Shown: positions 1 to 9,218, numbered from the stretch's first letter. The stretch is 64,000 bases of DNA from Paenibacillus sp. GM2 (GCF_900069005.2 NZ_LN831277.1:266386-330385), one strand, 5' to 3'. Notes: generated by a model from the letters alone, not told the origin. Made by a program: numbers and translations.

Positions 1-1
1 A

Positions 2-1549
2 TCCCCGCGTCCGGCCGGGATCGATGCTCCGCCTGAATCTTTCTCCTCTGCACGGGCGATGGAGAAGGTAGAGATGATTGCCAGAGAACCACACCCTTCG
101 GGTTCCTCTGCACATGCTCAGGTGCGTGATTATATTATCGCGGAGCTGGAAAACCTTGGTCTGCATCCGGAAATTCAGGAGGCAGATGTTGCACCAGGCG
201 TGTCCAAGCGATATTCAGGCAAGCTCGAGAATATCGTCGTCCGCATTCCTGGAACCGATTCGAGCAAGCCGCTCATGCTGGCAGCTCATTATGACTCCGT
301 TGCGACAGCACCAGGAGCGGCAGATGATGGTTCAGGAGTTGCCGCTATGCTTGAGACAGCAAGAGCGCTCCAGGCATTTGGCCCTCTGAAGAATGATCTG
401 ATTCTGCTTATGACAGATGGTGAAGAGAACGGGATGCTAGGAGCCAAGGCATTCGTGAGCGAGCATTCATGGGCCCGTGATATAGGCCTGGTATTAAATT
501 TCGAGGCGCGCGGCAACAAAGGCCCTTCATTTATGTTCGAGACCAGCGATCAGAACGGCTGGATCATTCGGGAGTTTACTCAAGCTGCTCCGAGTCCGGT
601 AGCCTATTCGCTCATCTATAACTTGTATAAGTTGATGCCGAATGATACAGATTTAACGATATTCAAGGACGGCGGGATGCCTGGCTTGAACTTTGCGTTC
701 GGGGTCGGTTTGAACGCTTATCACACTGAGCTGGATACAGCCGCTAATCTGGATCCGTCCAGCTTGCAGCACCAAGGCGAATATATGTTAAGTTTGGCCC
801 GGCATTTTGGTAATCTTGATCTGAATCAGGTACAACAGCAGGATCGGGTCTATTTTAATACCATCGGCTGGAGTATGATCAGTTATTCGAAGTCCTGGAT
901 CCCCTGGTTCACTGGCTTCGCCGTGCTGCTGTTCATGGCAACCTTATGGCATGGCCTATATACCCGGCGAATTCACTGGAAGGGATTATTTGGCGGATTA
1001 GGCATCAGTCTGCTTACCATGGTCGCCGTATATGGCATTAATACCTTGCTATGGCGATTGCTCCGTTCCGGAATCTCAGAGGAAGGATACGAGAGAATTT
1101 TAATGGACCCAAAGGTCAGTGTGTACTATTTGGCAGGATCGCTGCTGGTTACCCTGTTGCTGGCTATTTTAATTGTTAGAGCAGGTTCCCGGTTTATCCG
1201 CTCGGAAAATATATGGTTAGGTGTGTTGGCGTTATGGCTCCTGTTATGTATAGGAACGAGTATTTCTCTACCGGGAGGCAGCTATGTCTTCACGTGGCCG
1301 CTGGTTTTCAGCCTTATGGGTCTTAATTTGTTCTTCTTTATGGAGGAAGAGGCCAGGAACTGGCTATCCACTTTGTTTGCTGTACCTGGGTTCGTGCTGC
1401 TAACGCCGATCTGCTATCTTGTCTACTATTTGATGACATTGGGGATGGCAGGCACGATTATGGTCATTGCAGCGCTTGCGATCTCTTTGATTTTCCCATT
1501 GTTCTGCAAGCCTACGAGGGCACATCGGGATATATTCAGATTCAGATAG
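2..1549 (+). CDS. M28-family zinc aminopeptidase with C-terminal membrane domain (5' end missing)
   Basis: The reading frame is open from the first bases, so the true start lies upstream; the Met at 59 is internal, because the preceding residues (ending FSSARA) match the usual N-terminal stretch of this family. Numbering from that Met, M28 zinc ligands are recognisable: His77 in AAHYDS, Asp89 in AADDGSG, Glu122-Glu123 in DGEENG, Glu149 in NFEARG and a late His in YHTELD. About six hydrophobic helices follow the peptidase domain, so the enzyme is probably membrane-anchored with its peptidase domain outside. Family knowledge: such proteins resemble Fxna/YwaD-type aminopeptidases. The physiological substrate is unknown. 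Confidence 0.88.
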   Translation, partial: SPRPAGIDAPPESFSSARAMEKVEMIAREPHPSGSSAHAQVRDYIIAELENLGLHPEIQEADVAPGVSKRYSGKLENIVVRIPGTDSSKPLMLAAHYDSVATAPGAADDGSGVAAMLETARALQAFGPLKNDLILLMTDGEENGMLGAKAFVSEHSWARDIGLVLNFEARGNKGPSFMFETSDQNGWIIREFTQAAPSPVAYSLIYNLYKLMPNDTDLTIFKDGGMPGLNFAFGVGLNAYHTELDTAANLDPSSLQHQGEYMLSLARHFGNLDLNQVQQQDRVYFNTIGWSMISYSKSWIPWFTGFAVLLFMATLWHGLYTRRIHWKGLFGGLGISLLTMVAVYGINTLLWRLLRSGISEEGYERILMDPKVSVYYLAGSLLVTLLLAILIVRAGSRFIRSENIWLGVLALWLLLCIGTSISLPGGSYVFTWPLVFSLMGLNLFFFMEEEARNWLSTLFAVPGFVLLTPICYLVYYLMTLGMAGTIMVIAALAISLIFPLFCKPTRAHRDIFRFR

Positions 1550-1605
1550 AAGCTGTCAGGCTGAATTTCGGACGCCATAGGCCGGGCAGGGGAGGTATAA
1601 GAAGC

Positions 1606-1926
1606 ATGGAGATACAACATGCTAATGGGGAACAGAGACATTTCAGAAGGGAGAGTATCTCATTCATGAAACGTTACGATTCCAGTCTGCAAGCAGACAG
1701 CACTGTAGCTCGTGCGCAAAATTCCGTTAACAAGCTGCACAATGCCGTATCTCAAGCGCTAAGCCATCCCAATGAACAAACTGTAGAACAAGCGCAGAAC
1801 AGCTTTGATCATGCTGAGCAATCCATTCAGCAGGTGAACCGTTCACTAGGGCCCCAAGGGGTCGAAATGGCCGAAGAGATGCTGGCTGATGAGAAGAGTA
1901 GACTTGCTAAACTGAATCAGCAATAG
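1606..1926 (+). CDS. Small hydrophilic helical protein, possibly DUF3813-like
   Basis: This protein of 106 residues is rich in Gln, Asn, Ala and Glu and predicted to be mostly alpha-helical. It has no signal peptide, membrane segment or catalytic motif. GGAGG at 1591-1595 supports the ATG at 1606; a second ATG at 1666, giving an 86-residue protein starting MKRYDSS, is also possible and may be the conserved core. The pattern of Ala/Gln-rich helices ending in a short Leu/Lys coil resembles small Bacillales proteins of the DUF3813 type, but I am not certain. It lies 56 bases after the peptidase gene and is followed by a terminator, so the two may be co-transcribed. Confidence 0.6.
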   Translation: MEIQHANGEQRHFRRESISFMKRYDSSLQADSTVARAQNSVNKLHNAVSQALSHPNEQTVEQAQNSFDHAEQSIQQVNRSLGPQGVEMAEEMLADEKSRLAKLNQQ

Positions 1927-1957
1927 AGACTTTCAGAACGCTAATCGTTATCTGTTC

Positions 1958-1990
1958 AGCCTGCAGGGCCTAGGAACCTGCAGGTTTTTT
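1958..1990 (+). terminator. Rho-independent terminator after the 1606 gene
   Basis: CCTGCAGG at 1960-1967 pairs with CCTGCAGG at 1977-1984 across a nine-base loop and is followed by six T residues. Confidence 0.85.
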
Positions 1991-2005
1991 GCTGCCGATA
2001 AGTGG

Positions 2006-2043
2006 AAAGCCTCATCCTCCACTTGTGTGGGTGATGAGGCTTT
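2006..2043 (-). terminator. Probable terminator of the siderophore transport operon
   Basis: AAAGCCTCATC (2006-2016) pairs with GATGAGGCTTT (2033-2043). It lies just past the stop codon of the minus-strand permease at 2066. The T tract on the minus strand is only three bases, so termination strength is uncertain. Confidence 0.55.
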
Positions 2044-2065
2044 ATATTATAGACTGTGTCGTGAT

Positions 2066-3073
2066 TTATTTCTTTAAAAGCAGATATACGAAGTAAGGTG
2101 CACCGATGAAGGAGATGACAATCCCGACGGGAATGCCGCTCGGATCAGCGAGATTACGGCCAATCGTGTCCGCCAGCAGCAGCATCCATCCTCCGGTTAA
2201 TACGGCGACAGGCAGGAATAGCTGATGCCTTGGCCCAACAAGAGCTTTGGCGATATGTGGCGCCATCAGGCCGACGAAGGAGATACCTCCGGTTACAGAG
2301 ACCGCCGAGGCGGCCAGGGCAACAGCTGCCAGCAGCAGGCCAAGCCTTTCTCTCTCCACGGCTACCCCGACACCGATTGTGACGTGCTCATCCAACGTCA
2401 GCAGGTTCATGCGATTCGCCTTATAGAAGGCGAACGGAACGAGAATGATCAGCCACGGCAGCATCGCTAAGATGAAGGGCCAGTCGGTGCCCCATACATT
2501 CCCAGCGATCCATTTGGCGATAAAATCAACCTTGGAACGTTCCGCCGAGGAGATCAGTACGATCATAATCCCGGATAGCGCCATGGCGAACCCAACCCCC
2601 GTTAATACAAGACGGGTCGGCTGGAGTCCTTCCGTCCGGCTATAAGAGAAGATATAGATCAAAACGGCTGTAATTACAGCCCCGCAAAAGGCGACCACAG
2701 GCAGTAAATAGATAAATGAGCCTGCATCAATCGGGAAGAACAAGAAGAAGACCGCAATGGCAACGCCGGCTCCGGAGTTAATGCCGAGGATTCCGGGGTC
2801 TGCCAGATCATTGCGCGATACGCTCTGCAAAATAGCTCCTGACAGCGCCAGTGCCATTCCGGAAAGCATGGTAATGACAATACGCGGCAGACGTACAGAG
2901 AATAAGACGAATTCTTCCTTGAACGTTCCTTGTCCGAATAAGGTAGGCAGGAGCCGATTATAAGACAAGGAGGAATAACCCATCCCCATGCCGATAACAA
3001 TGGTTGCGATAATGAGCAGAACCAGGATGCCAACGATCCGGCGCTGCCTTCTGACTGCGATGTGGTGGTTCAT
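2066..3073 (-). CDS. Iron-siderophore ABC transporter permease, FecCD family (second permease)
   Basis: This 335-residue polytopic protein carries the FecCD signature ALSGAILQSVSRN followed by LADPGILG near residues 65-90, and the C-terminal pattern DTIGRN...GIPVGI. It forms the inner-membrane channel with the paralogous permease encoded just upstream; their genes overlap by four bases (ATGA at 3070-3073), so translation is coupled. It imports ferric siderophore delivered by the lipoprotein at 4113-5057. Closest functional parallels are B. subtilis YfhA/FhuG-type permeases. No ATPase gene follows. Confidence 0.93.
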   Translation of the reverse strand: MNHHIAVRRQRRIVGILVLLIIATIVIGMGMGYSSLSYNRLLPTLFGQGTFKEEFVLFSVRLPRIVITMLSGMALALSGAILQSVSRNDLADPGILGINSGAGVAIAVFFLFFPIDAGSFIYLLPVVAFCGAVITAVLIYIFSYSRTEGLQPTRLVLTGVGFAMALSGIMIVLISSAERSKVDFIAKWIAGNVWGTDWPFILAMLPWLIILVPFAFYKANRMNLLTLDEHVTIGVGVAVERERLGLLLAAVALAASAVSVTGGISFVGLMAPHIAKALVGPRHQLFLPVAVLTGGWMLLLADTIGRNLADPSGIPVGIVISFIGAPYFVYLLLKK

Positions 3074-4080
3074 GATAAGCCTTTACCCCCTTTGCGTACG
3101 ATATACAAGAAGAATGGCAGGCCTATCATGGCGACGATCGCTGCTACCGGTGTTTCATAGGGAGCGTTGATCGTGCGGCCGAGCGTATCCGCGATCAGCA
3201 TAAACGCCGCGCCGCCTATACCGGACATCGGCAATATGTAACGGTAATCGGTTCCGACAATGCCGCGGATCAAATGCGGTACCATCAATCCGATAAAAGC
3301 CAGGTTCCCTACCAGTGCCACCGAGGCACCGGCGAGAATGATAATAAGAACAATCATTAGCACCTTGATTAGCGCTGTGCGTTGCCCCAAGCCAACAGCA
3401 ACTTCTTCGCTAAGGCTCATCACGGTGAGCTGCTTGGAGAAGAGCAGGGACAGAATAATGCCGACGATAATGAAAGGGACGATGACCTGCAGCTGCCCCC
3501 AGGTTGTGCCGATCACCCCACCGGAGGTCCACATGGAGACATCCTTGGAGATTTTGAAATAGATGCCCACGCCTTCAGCGATTGCATATAGGAAAGCTGA
3601 TACGGCCGAGCCGGCTAGGACGAGGCGCAGCGGCGACAGACCGCCTTTCTTGATGGCTCCGATGCCCAGCACAAACGTAGCGCCCAGAGCGGCGCCGATG
3701 AAGCAGGCAATCATAATCCCGAAGTAATTTGCCGCCGGAATAAAGGCCAATGTGATGGCCAATGCGGCGTTGGCCCCTGACGTCAGGCCAAGCAAACCGG
3801 GATCGGCCAGCGGGTTCCTTGTAATGCCCTGCATCATCGCACCGGATATCGCCAAGGCAGCGCCTACAACCATAGCTCCGATCTCCCGTGGCAGACGGAT
3901 TTCACGGATGATGGAAATAGACTCCCCACTTGCGTGGGAAGTCAAGGCCAGCCATACATCCCGAAGCGGTGTGTTGGCCGCTCCGAATGCCATAGCAACA
4001 GCAAATATGAGTACTAATAATATGCATCCAGCTATCAATTTAAATAGAAATGATATGGAACGAGAATTTGATCTGATCAT
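3070..4080 (-). CDS. Iron-siderophore ABC transporter permease, FecCD family (first permease)
   Basis: This 336-residue polytopic protein has the FecCD motif ALAISGAMMQGITRN then PLADPGLLG near residues 75-100. It is the heterodimer partner of the permease encoded downstream, whose start overlaps its stop. It lies 32 bases downstream of the binding-protein gene in a three-gene operon. The pair resembles B. subtilis YfiZ/YfhA for hydroxamate or citrate-hydroxamate siderophores, but the substrate cannot be read from the sequence. Expression should follow the Fur-box promoter at 5085-5147. Confidence 0.93.
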   Translation of the reverse strand: MIRSNSRSISFLFKLIAGCILLVLIFAVAMAFGAANTPLRDVWLALTSHASGESISIIREIRLPREIGAMVVGAALAISGAMMQGITRNPLADPGLLGLTSGANAALAITLAFIPAANYFGIMIACFIGAALGATFVLGIGAIKKGGLSPLRLVLAGSAVSAFLYAIAEGVGIYFKISKDVSMWTSGGVIGTTWGQLQVIVPFIIVGIILSLLFSKQLTVMSLSEEVAVGLGQRTALIKVLMIVLIIILAGASVALVGNLAFIGLMVPHLIRGIVGTDYRYILPMSGIGGAAFMLIADTLGRTINAPYETPVAAIVAMIGLPFFLYIVRKGGKGLS

Positions 4081-4112
4081 GTGGTTAGTCTCTCATTTTC
4101 TTATAAATTGGC

Positions 4113-5057
4113 TTATTTTCCAAGGAAATGCTTAATAAAGAAGTCGAGCTGATAATCCAGGGTGAGCGCATCGTTGAAATAGAAGTTTTGCGCATCGGCT
4201 ACGAAGACACGGTTGTTCTTGACTGCCGGGATGTTCTTGTACGTATCCGTGTCCAAGAAGGAATTATCGGTCTCGCTATTTTTACTTAATATGATATAGT
4301 CCCCGGCATATTCCGGCAAGACTTCCAGCGATAACGCGTAATATCCGTCTTTCAATGCGGCTTCCTTCACTTTTTCCGGCATTTTCAGCTTCATGGCTTG
4401 GTACAGAATTTCTGTGCCCCGTGCCCAATTGTCCCCAAAAACATAAATTTGCTTGTCAAAATTCTCGAATACAGAGACCGTTGCATCCTCGCCGATCTTC
4501 ACTCTGATCTCGTCGCCTGCTTTTTCCGCACGCTGCTTGAAGTCGTTGACCCAGGACTCAGCTTCCTTCTCTTTGTTAAGCAATTTGCCGATCTCCAGGA
4601 TCTGTGTTAAGTAGTCCAGCTTGCCATAGGTGTAGGTAACTGTGGGAGCAATCTCCTTCAGCTTATCCAGATTTTTAGTGTTGGACAGGCCGATGATCAG
4701 GTCCGGATTAACCTCAATAATCTTCTCCAGATTCTCATCCGACACCTCGGCAGCGTTCTCCAATTTATCCTTGAAGTTTGGATTCATTTTGGACCAGGAA
4801 TCGACCCCTACCAGATTGACACCCAGGGCCAGCACATCACCGGTATAAGACGATAGCACGATCACGCGCTGCGGATTCGCTGGAACTTCGATGGGGCCAT
4901 CCTCCGATTGATAGGTGATCGTATCCTTGGAACTGTTCTCTGTCTGGTTAGCGGTTTTATTTGCATTTTCTCCTGCGCCACTTTGACTAGGTTGGTTGCC
5001 ACAGGCGCTGACCAGCAGAACGCAGAGCAGTATTATAGGTAGGAAAATTTTTTTCAT
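4113..5057 (-). CDS. Siderophore-binding lipoprotein of an ABC transporter
   Basis: This 314-residue precursor has a basic N-terminus, a hydrophobic core and the lipobox LVSAC with Cys19 as the lipidated residue, followed by a Ser/Asn/Gln-rich linker. The mature part is a periplasmic-binding fold of the FhuD/BtuF (PF01497) type, with the conserved opening PQRVIVLSS and PDLIIGLS. It captures ferric siderophore outside the membrane and passes it to the two FecCD permeases encoded downstream. AAGGGAG lies a few bases before the ATG. It is the first gene of the operon, directly behind a perfect Fur box. It is similar in type to YfiY/FhuD; ligand identity is inferred only broadly. Confidence 0.92.
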   Translation of the reverse strand: MKKIFLPIILLCVLLVSACGNQPSQSGAGENANKTANQTENSSKDTITYQSEDGPIEVPANPQRVIVLSSYTGDVLALGVNLVGVDSWSKMNPNFKDKLENAAEVSDENLEKIIEVNPDLIIGLSNTKNLDKLKEIAPTVTYTYGKLDYLTQILEIGKLLNKEKEAESWVNDFKQRAEKAGDEIRVKIGEDATVSVFENFDKQIYVFGDNWARGTEILYQAMKLKMPEKVKEAALKDGYYALSLEVLPEYAGDYIILSKNSETDNSFLDTDTYKNIPAVKNNRVFVADAQNFYFNDALTLDYQLDFFIKHFLGK

Positions 5058-5084
5058 CTTATTAAACTCCCTTTAACTGTTTTA

Positions 5085-5103
5085 AATGATAATGATTATC
5101 ATT
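5085..5103 (-). promoter_or_regulatory. Fur box
   Basis: The 15 bases TGATAATGATTATCA at 5087-5101 are a perfect 7-1-7 inverted repeat matching the B. subtilis Fur consensus; the palindrome extends to 19 bases with a single central asymmetry. It lies just downstream of the predicted start site of the siderophore operon, so Fur-Fe would block transcription in iron-replete cells. Confidence 0.93.
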
Positions 5104-5118
5104 CGCGGATTGATATAA

Positions 5119-5147
5119 ATCATATAGTTCTGAGTGATGGATGTCAA
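5119..5147 (-). promoter_or_regulatory. Sigma-A promoter of the siderophore operon
   Basis: On the minus strand TTGACA (5147-5142), a 17-base spacer and TATGAT (5124-5119) form a near-consensus promoter. The start site would be near 5112, with the Fur box beginning about nine bases downstream. Confidence 0.85.
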
Positions 5148-5327
5148 TAATTATTTAAAAGTTGAAGGGTTATAAATGAAGGGGAAGAACCCTTATATGA
5201 TCGGGTGCTCGCCATGCCTGGAACTATATATCGGATATGTTATGCTGGGGATAAGGGCGGACGAAATCGCCATATCATATTATAGTGCTAATTAGTGCTA
5301 AATCTAGGGCAAAGGAGCTGACGTAGT

Positions 5328-6302
5328 ATGAAGTATCGTAGACTCGGAAATAGCGGGCTGGAAGTATCAGCGATGGGGCTGGGGACGAATTCGTTTGGTA
5401 AAAGGGCCGACGAATCCACCTCAATTCGCATTATGGAGGAGGCGCTGGACAGCGGGATTAACTTTATAGATACGGCGAATATCTACGCTGGAACCAAGTC
5501 GGAGCGGATTATTGGACAAGCTCTGGTCGGCAAAAGACAGCGGGTCGTTCTGGCTACGAAGGCCGGATTGGTGAGAGGGGAAGGGCCGAATCAGCGCGGC
5601 TCCTCGCGGTATCATTTGCAGCAGGAGCTGGAAGGCAGCCTGAAGCGCCTTAATACCGATTATATCGATCTGTATCAGATTCATACTTTTGATCCGAACA
5701 CGCCGCTTGAGGAGACGCTGCGCACTTTGGACGATATGGTGCGTGCGGGTAAGGTTCGCTATATCGGGGCTTCCAACTATGCCGCATGGGAGCTGATGAA
5801 GGCGCTTGGCCTCAGTGAGCTGAAGGGGCTGAACCGCTTCGTATCCCTGCAGGTGAGCTATTCCTTAGCTGATCGAACTCCGGAGCAGGAGATGGTACCG
5901 CTATGTCTGGATCAGGGCGTTGGCATTATTCCATATTTCCCGCTTGCAGGCGGGATTCTTAGCGGGAAATACAGCTTATCGGACAAAGTCCCGGCAGATT
6001 CCCGTGCGGATAAAGACCCAAGCTTCAATCGCTTCATTAATGAGCGAACGTTGACACTTGCCGATCAAGTGAACCAGCTGGCAGTTGAATACGGATATAC
6101 AGCTAGCGGTCTTTCTCTAGCCTGGCTGATGGACCAGCCCGTTGTAAGCACGGCTATTGTAGGCGCCACCCGTCAGGAGCAGCTTAGGGAAAATCTCCGC
6201 AGTCTGGAGATTGAGCTAAACCCGGAGCTCATAGAGAAACTGGACCATTTGAGCCGGACAAGCCGCTACAGTGAACCGTTTGCCACTTATCGCCTGTCTT
6301 GA
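5328..6302 (+). CDS. Aldo/keto reductase
   Basis: This 324-residue (alpha/beta)8-barrel NADPH-dependent oxidoreductase has the catalytic tetrad visible as Asp48 (FIDTA), Tyr53, Lys78 (ATKAG) and His119 (QIHTFD). The SNY and late GATR motifs are typical of the cofactor-binding end of the barrel. AAAGGAG at 5311-5317 precedes the ATG by ten bases. It is cytosolic and reduces carbonyl substrates; the natural substrate is unknown. It resembles the YajO/YghZ/potassium-channel-beta-like branch. It stands alone between the divergent siderophore operon and a transporter gene. Confidence 0.92.
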   Translation: MKYRRLGNSGLEVSAMGLGTNSFGKRADESTSIRIMEEALDSGINFIDTANIYAGTKSERIIGQALVGKRQRVVLATKAGLVRGEGPNQRGSSRYHLQQELEGSLKRLNTDYIDLYQIHTFDPNTPLEETLRTLDDMVRAGKVRYIGASNYAAWELMKALGLSELKGLNRFVSLQVSYSLADRTPEQEMVPLCLDQGVGIIPYFPLAGGILSGKYSLSDKVPADSRADKDPSFNRFINERTLTLADQVNQLAVEYGYTASGLSLAWLMDQPVVSTAIVGATRQEQLRENLRSLEIELNPELIEKLDHLSRTSRYSEPFATYRLS

Positions 6303-6424
6303 TTTTATGATGATGGACAGCCATTCCATATAACGGGTTCCAAAGAGTGAGTTCCCAAGCCGCCTGAACACAAGCCCAGGCTTATGCATAGCATATAGCA
6401 CCACTTTTTATCGGGGGAAAGGGT

Positions 6425-7843
6425 GTGCCTGGAATGGGAATTCATTTAACGGCAATCCATTATGTGTATCTGGCTTTTATTGTATTCATTATGACGCTGT
6501 TGATCAGACGCCGTGATACGACGATGATCTGCGTAGCGGGCATCTTTGTATTAGGCTTAATCGCCACAGAGACTCTCAGCGGCTCAGTAACGGGAGTCTT
6601 TAATTCATTTGTATACGCAACGAGAGAACTGCTTGGAACGATCATGATTATCTCGATCATCGTAGCGATGAGCCAGGTGCTAATGCGGACGGGGATTAAT
6701 GAGACGATGATAGCGCCTTTAACCCGGTTTATTCGTACGCCTGCGGTAGCCTTCTGGGGGATCGGTCTAATTATGATGGTGACCTCTTGGTTCTTCTGGC
6801 CCTCTCCGGCGGTCGCTCTCATCGGTGCGGTGCTGCTGCCGGTAGCTGTTCGGGTCGGTCTGCCAGCACTTGGAGCCGCTATGGCCATGAATCTGTTCGG
6901 TCACGGTATTGCTCTGTCAGGCGACTATATTATTCAAGGTGCGCCTAAGCTGACGGCGGACGCGGCCGGACTGCCGGTATCCAGCGTGATGGAGGCGAGT
7001 GTCCCGCTTGTTATCGTGATGGGGCTGGTCACAACCGTTACAGCATTCTGGATGATGCGTAGAGATCTCAAGCGTGGGACGTGGCGAGACGGGCTGGTGA
7101 CGGGCAAGAATCTGACCCCTAGCGTATCAGCGGAGGAAGAGGAGGAGCAAGCTGTGGTTTCTCCCGGTGTGAAGAAAGGACTGGCGATTGCGATACCACT
7201 GCTGTTCTTGATCGACGTTCTCGCAATGTTCCTGCTCCATTTGCAGGGCGGAGATGCGACAGCATTGGTTGGCGGTACGGCTGTATTCATCCTGATCGTT
7301 GTGACTTTGCTGGCTCATCGCAACCGTGGATTGGAGAAGGTAACGTCATATCTGATCGATGGCTTTGTATTCGGCTTTAAGGTATTTGGACCGGTGATCC
7401 CGATCGCAGCGTTCTTCTATCTGGGCGACTCGGCGTTTACGGAATTATTCGGTCAGGTGTTGCCTGAGGCTTCCCACGGTATTGTAAATGATCTCGGGGT
7501 AGCGCTGGCAGGAGTGGTCCCTTTGAACGGAGCTGTAGGTGCAATTACGCTGACGATCATCGGAGCCATTACCGGTCTGGATGGATCTGGATTCTCTGGA
7601 ATCTCACTGGCGGGTTCCGTGGCGCAATTATTTGCCGCAGCGACCCATACAGGGGCTGCCACCTTGACCGCATTAGGGCAAGTTGCAGCGATCTGGGTTG
7701 GAGGCGGGACACTGATTCCGTGGGCCTTAATTCCGGCTGCAGCGATTTGCGGAGTAAGCCCGTTTGAGCTGGCACGGCGCAATTTGAAGCCTGTCTTGAT
7801 CGGGCTTGGGGTGACTACAATTGTCGCTATGTTTTTGTTGTAA
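6425..7843 (+). CDS. Polytopic ion-transporter-superfamily permease, substrate unknown
   Basis: This 472-residue integral membrane protein has roughly a dozen hydrophobic helices and a charged, Glu-rich cytoplasmic loop near residue 240. The repeated halves and the conserved GHGIALSGDYIIQGAPK motif in the middle suggest an anion or cation:proton transporter of the CitMHS/GntP/NhaC-like superfamily. GTG at 6425 or ATG at 6434 could be the start; GGGGGAAAGG at 6413-6422 fits either. Homologues in Bacillales are usually annotated as hypothetical permeases, and no neighbouring enzyme hints at a substrate. Confidence 0.75.
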   Translation: MPGMGIHLTAIHYVYLAFIVFIMTLLIRRRDTTMICVAGIFVLGLIATETLSGSVTGVFNSFVYATRELLGTIMIISIIVAMSQVLMRTGINETMIAPLTRFIRTPAVAFWGIGLIMMVTSWFFWPSPAVALIGAVLLPVAVRVGLPALGAAMAMNLFGHGIALSGDYIIQGAPKLTADAAGLPVSSVMEASVPLVIVMGLVTTVTAFWMMRRDLKRGTWRDGLVTGKNLTPSVSAEEEEEQAVVSPGVKKGLAIAIPLLFLIDVLAMFLLHLQGGDATALVGGTAVFILIVVTLLAHRNRGLEKVTSYLIDGFVFGFKVFGPVIPIAAFFYLGDSAFTELFGQVLPEASHGIVNDLGVALAGVVPLNGAVGAITLTIIGAITGLDGSGFSGISLAGSVAQLFAAATHTGAATLTALGQVAAIWVGGGTLIPWALIPAAAICGVSPFELARRNLKPVLIGLGVTTIVAMFLL

Positions 7844-7869
7844 CAGGCCATTTAAAATACTTGCAATCC

Positions 7870-7898
7870 AACGGCTATCCAGAAGATAGTCGTTTTTT
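7870..7898 (+). terminator. Terminator after the 6425 transporter
   Basis: AACGGCTATC (7870-7879) pairs with GATAGTCGTT (7885-7894), including one G-U pair, and is followed by a run of T. Confidence 0.85.
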
Positions 7899-7959
7899 GT
7901 TGTTCACAGAGCTTTCACTTTTCAAATAGGAAATAGAGGTATTGTATACCAAAAAAGTT

Positions 7960-7975
7960 TGTGATAGAATTCACC
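7960..7975. promoter_or_regulatory. Crp/Fnr-type operator 1 of the pplA-like gene
   Basis: TGTGATAGAATTCACC has the GTGA-N6-TCAC arrangement of Crp/Fnr-family sites. With the AT-rich -10-like element at 7997-8002, its centre lies near -41, the class II activator position. Confidence 0.6.
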
Positions 7976-7980
7976 TATAT

Positions 7981-7996
7981 AGTGAAATATTTCACT
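7981..7996. promoter_or_regulatory. Crp/Fnr-type operator 2 of the pplA-like gene
   Basis: AGTGAAATATTTCACT is a perfect 16-base palindrome with the same GTGA-N6-TCAC core. Its centre is 21 bases (two helical turns) downstream of operator 1, close to the predicted -10 element, so a second bound dimer could repress or modulate. Confidence 0.6.
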
Positions 7997-8028
7997 TAAT
8001 TTAAAAATGTCTATCTTAGGGGGCTTTC

Positions 8029-9186
8029 ATGAAAATGAGGAAAATGATGTATGCATTGTTAGTATCTATGGTTGCTATCTCCATGCTGGCTGGCTGCGGT
8101 TCCAAGAACTCAAATTCAAATTCTGCTAATTCGGGCCAATCTGCATCTAATGAATCAACCGACAATGCTTCCACGAACAATGGAGCAACAAATAACGCAG
8201 ATACTGCAGCTTCAGGGCAAATTGCCAAGATTGGTCTGGGTCATATTACATCTATTGGCAGCTCGAAGGATATGGAAGGCGATACACTGGCTACTGCACA
8301 AGTGGACACAACGATTGTTGCAGCAGCATTTGATAAAGACGGCAAGGTAGTTAAGGTGGAGATCGATAATGCACAATCGAAGGTAGACTACGATAAAGAT
8401 CTGCAAGTGACTACTGATCTGAATGCCGACAATAAGACCAAGGTAGAGCTTGGCGAAGATTATGGCATGAAAAAGGCATCCTCCATCGGCAAAGAGTGGT
8501 ACGAACAAGCGAAAGCGCTTGGCGATTGGATGGTAGGCAAGAGTGTTGACGAGATTAAAGCTATGAAGACCAAAGCAAAAGACGATCATCACCCGGCTGT
8601 TCCGGATGAAGCGGATTTGGCTTCCACTGTAACGATGAACGTATCTGATTTCATTGCGGCCGTAGCTGAAGCATACGATACTGCGATTGATGTGAAGGGC
8701 GGCGCCGAGAAATTTGGCCTTGGACATAACATTTCCCTGGCTAAGTCCAAGGGGCTGTCCACGAGCGATGGTCAAGAAGTGCTTCCGGCAGCTGAGGTGA
8801 ACACGGTCATGGTAGCTACAGCCTTCGATAAGGATGGCAAGGTAGCGGGTACGATTATCGATAATGCACAGACCAAAGTGAACTTTGACAAGAACGGTAA
8901 AGTGACATCTGATAAGAATGCGGAGATCAAGACGAAGGTAGAGCTTGATGATGAGTACGGCATGAAGAAGGCTTCCTCGATCGGCAAGGAATGGTATGAG
9001 CAAGCGAGAGCGCTTGGCGATTGGATGGTAGGCAAGTCTGTGGATGAGATCAAAGGCATGAAGACGAAGCAAAAAGATGATGCTCATCCCGCAGTGCCGG
9101 ATGAAGCGGATCTGACTTCTTCGGTAACGATCAGTGTTCAGGACTATATCGCAGGCTTGGTAGAATCCTTCGATAGCGCTAAATAA
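8029..9186 (+). CDS. pplA: PplA-like lipoprotein with two FMN-binding repeats
   Basis: This 385-residue precursor has the lipobox MLAGC (Cys23) and a Ser/Asn/Thr-rich linker to about residue 62. Two homologous domains follow, at about residues 66-220 and 229-385, with a period of 165 residues. Each contains the conserved block YGMKKASSIGKEW, DWMVGKSVDEIK and a C-terminal segment (DLASTVT ending at Thr202; DLTSSVT ending at Thr367) that aligns with the Dxx(S/T)GAT flavinylation site of FMN-binding domains. The family includes Listeria PplA and the enterococcal cAD1 precursor lipoprotein. PplA is an extracellular electron-transfer carrier with covalent FMN. The neighbouring ApbE gene supplies the matching transferase. 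Confidence 0.82.
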   Translation: MKMRKMMYALLVSMVAISMLAGCGSKNSNSNSANSGQSASNESTDNASTNNGATNNADTAASGQIAKIGLGHITSIGSSKDMEGDTLATAQVDTTIVAAAFDKDGKVVKVEIDNAQSKVDYDKDLQVTTDLNADNKTKVELGEDYGMKKASSIGKEWYEQAKALGDWMVGKSVDEIKAMKTKAKDDHHPAVPDEADLASTVTMNVSDFIAAVAEAYDTAIDVKGGAEKFGLGHNISLAKSKGLSTSDGQEVLPAAEVNTVMVATAFDKDGKVAGTIIDNAQTKVNFDKNGKVTSDKNAEIKTKVELDDEYGMKKASSIGKEWYEQARALGDWMVGKSVDEIKGMKTKQKDDAHPAVPDEADLTSSVTISVQDYIAGLVESFDSAK

Positions 9187-9218
9187 TAAGGTTCCTGATG
9201 AGTCATCGAACCATATGG

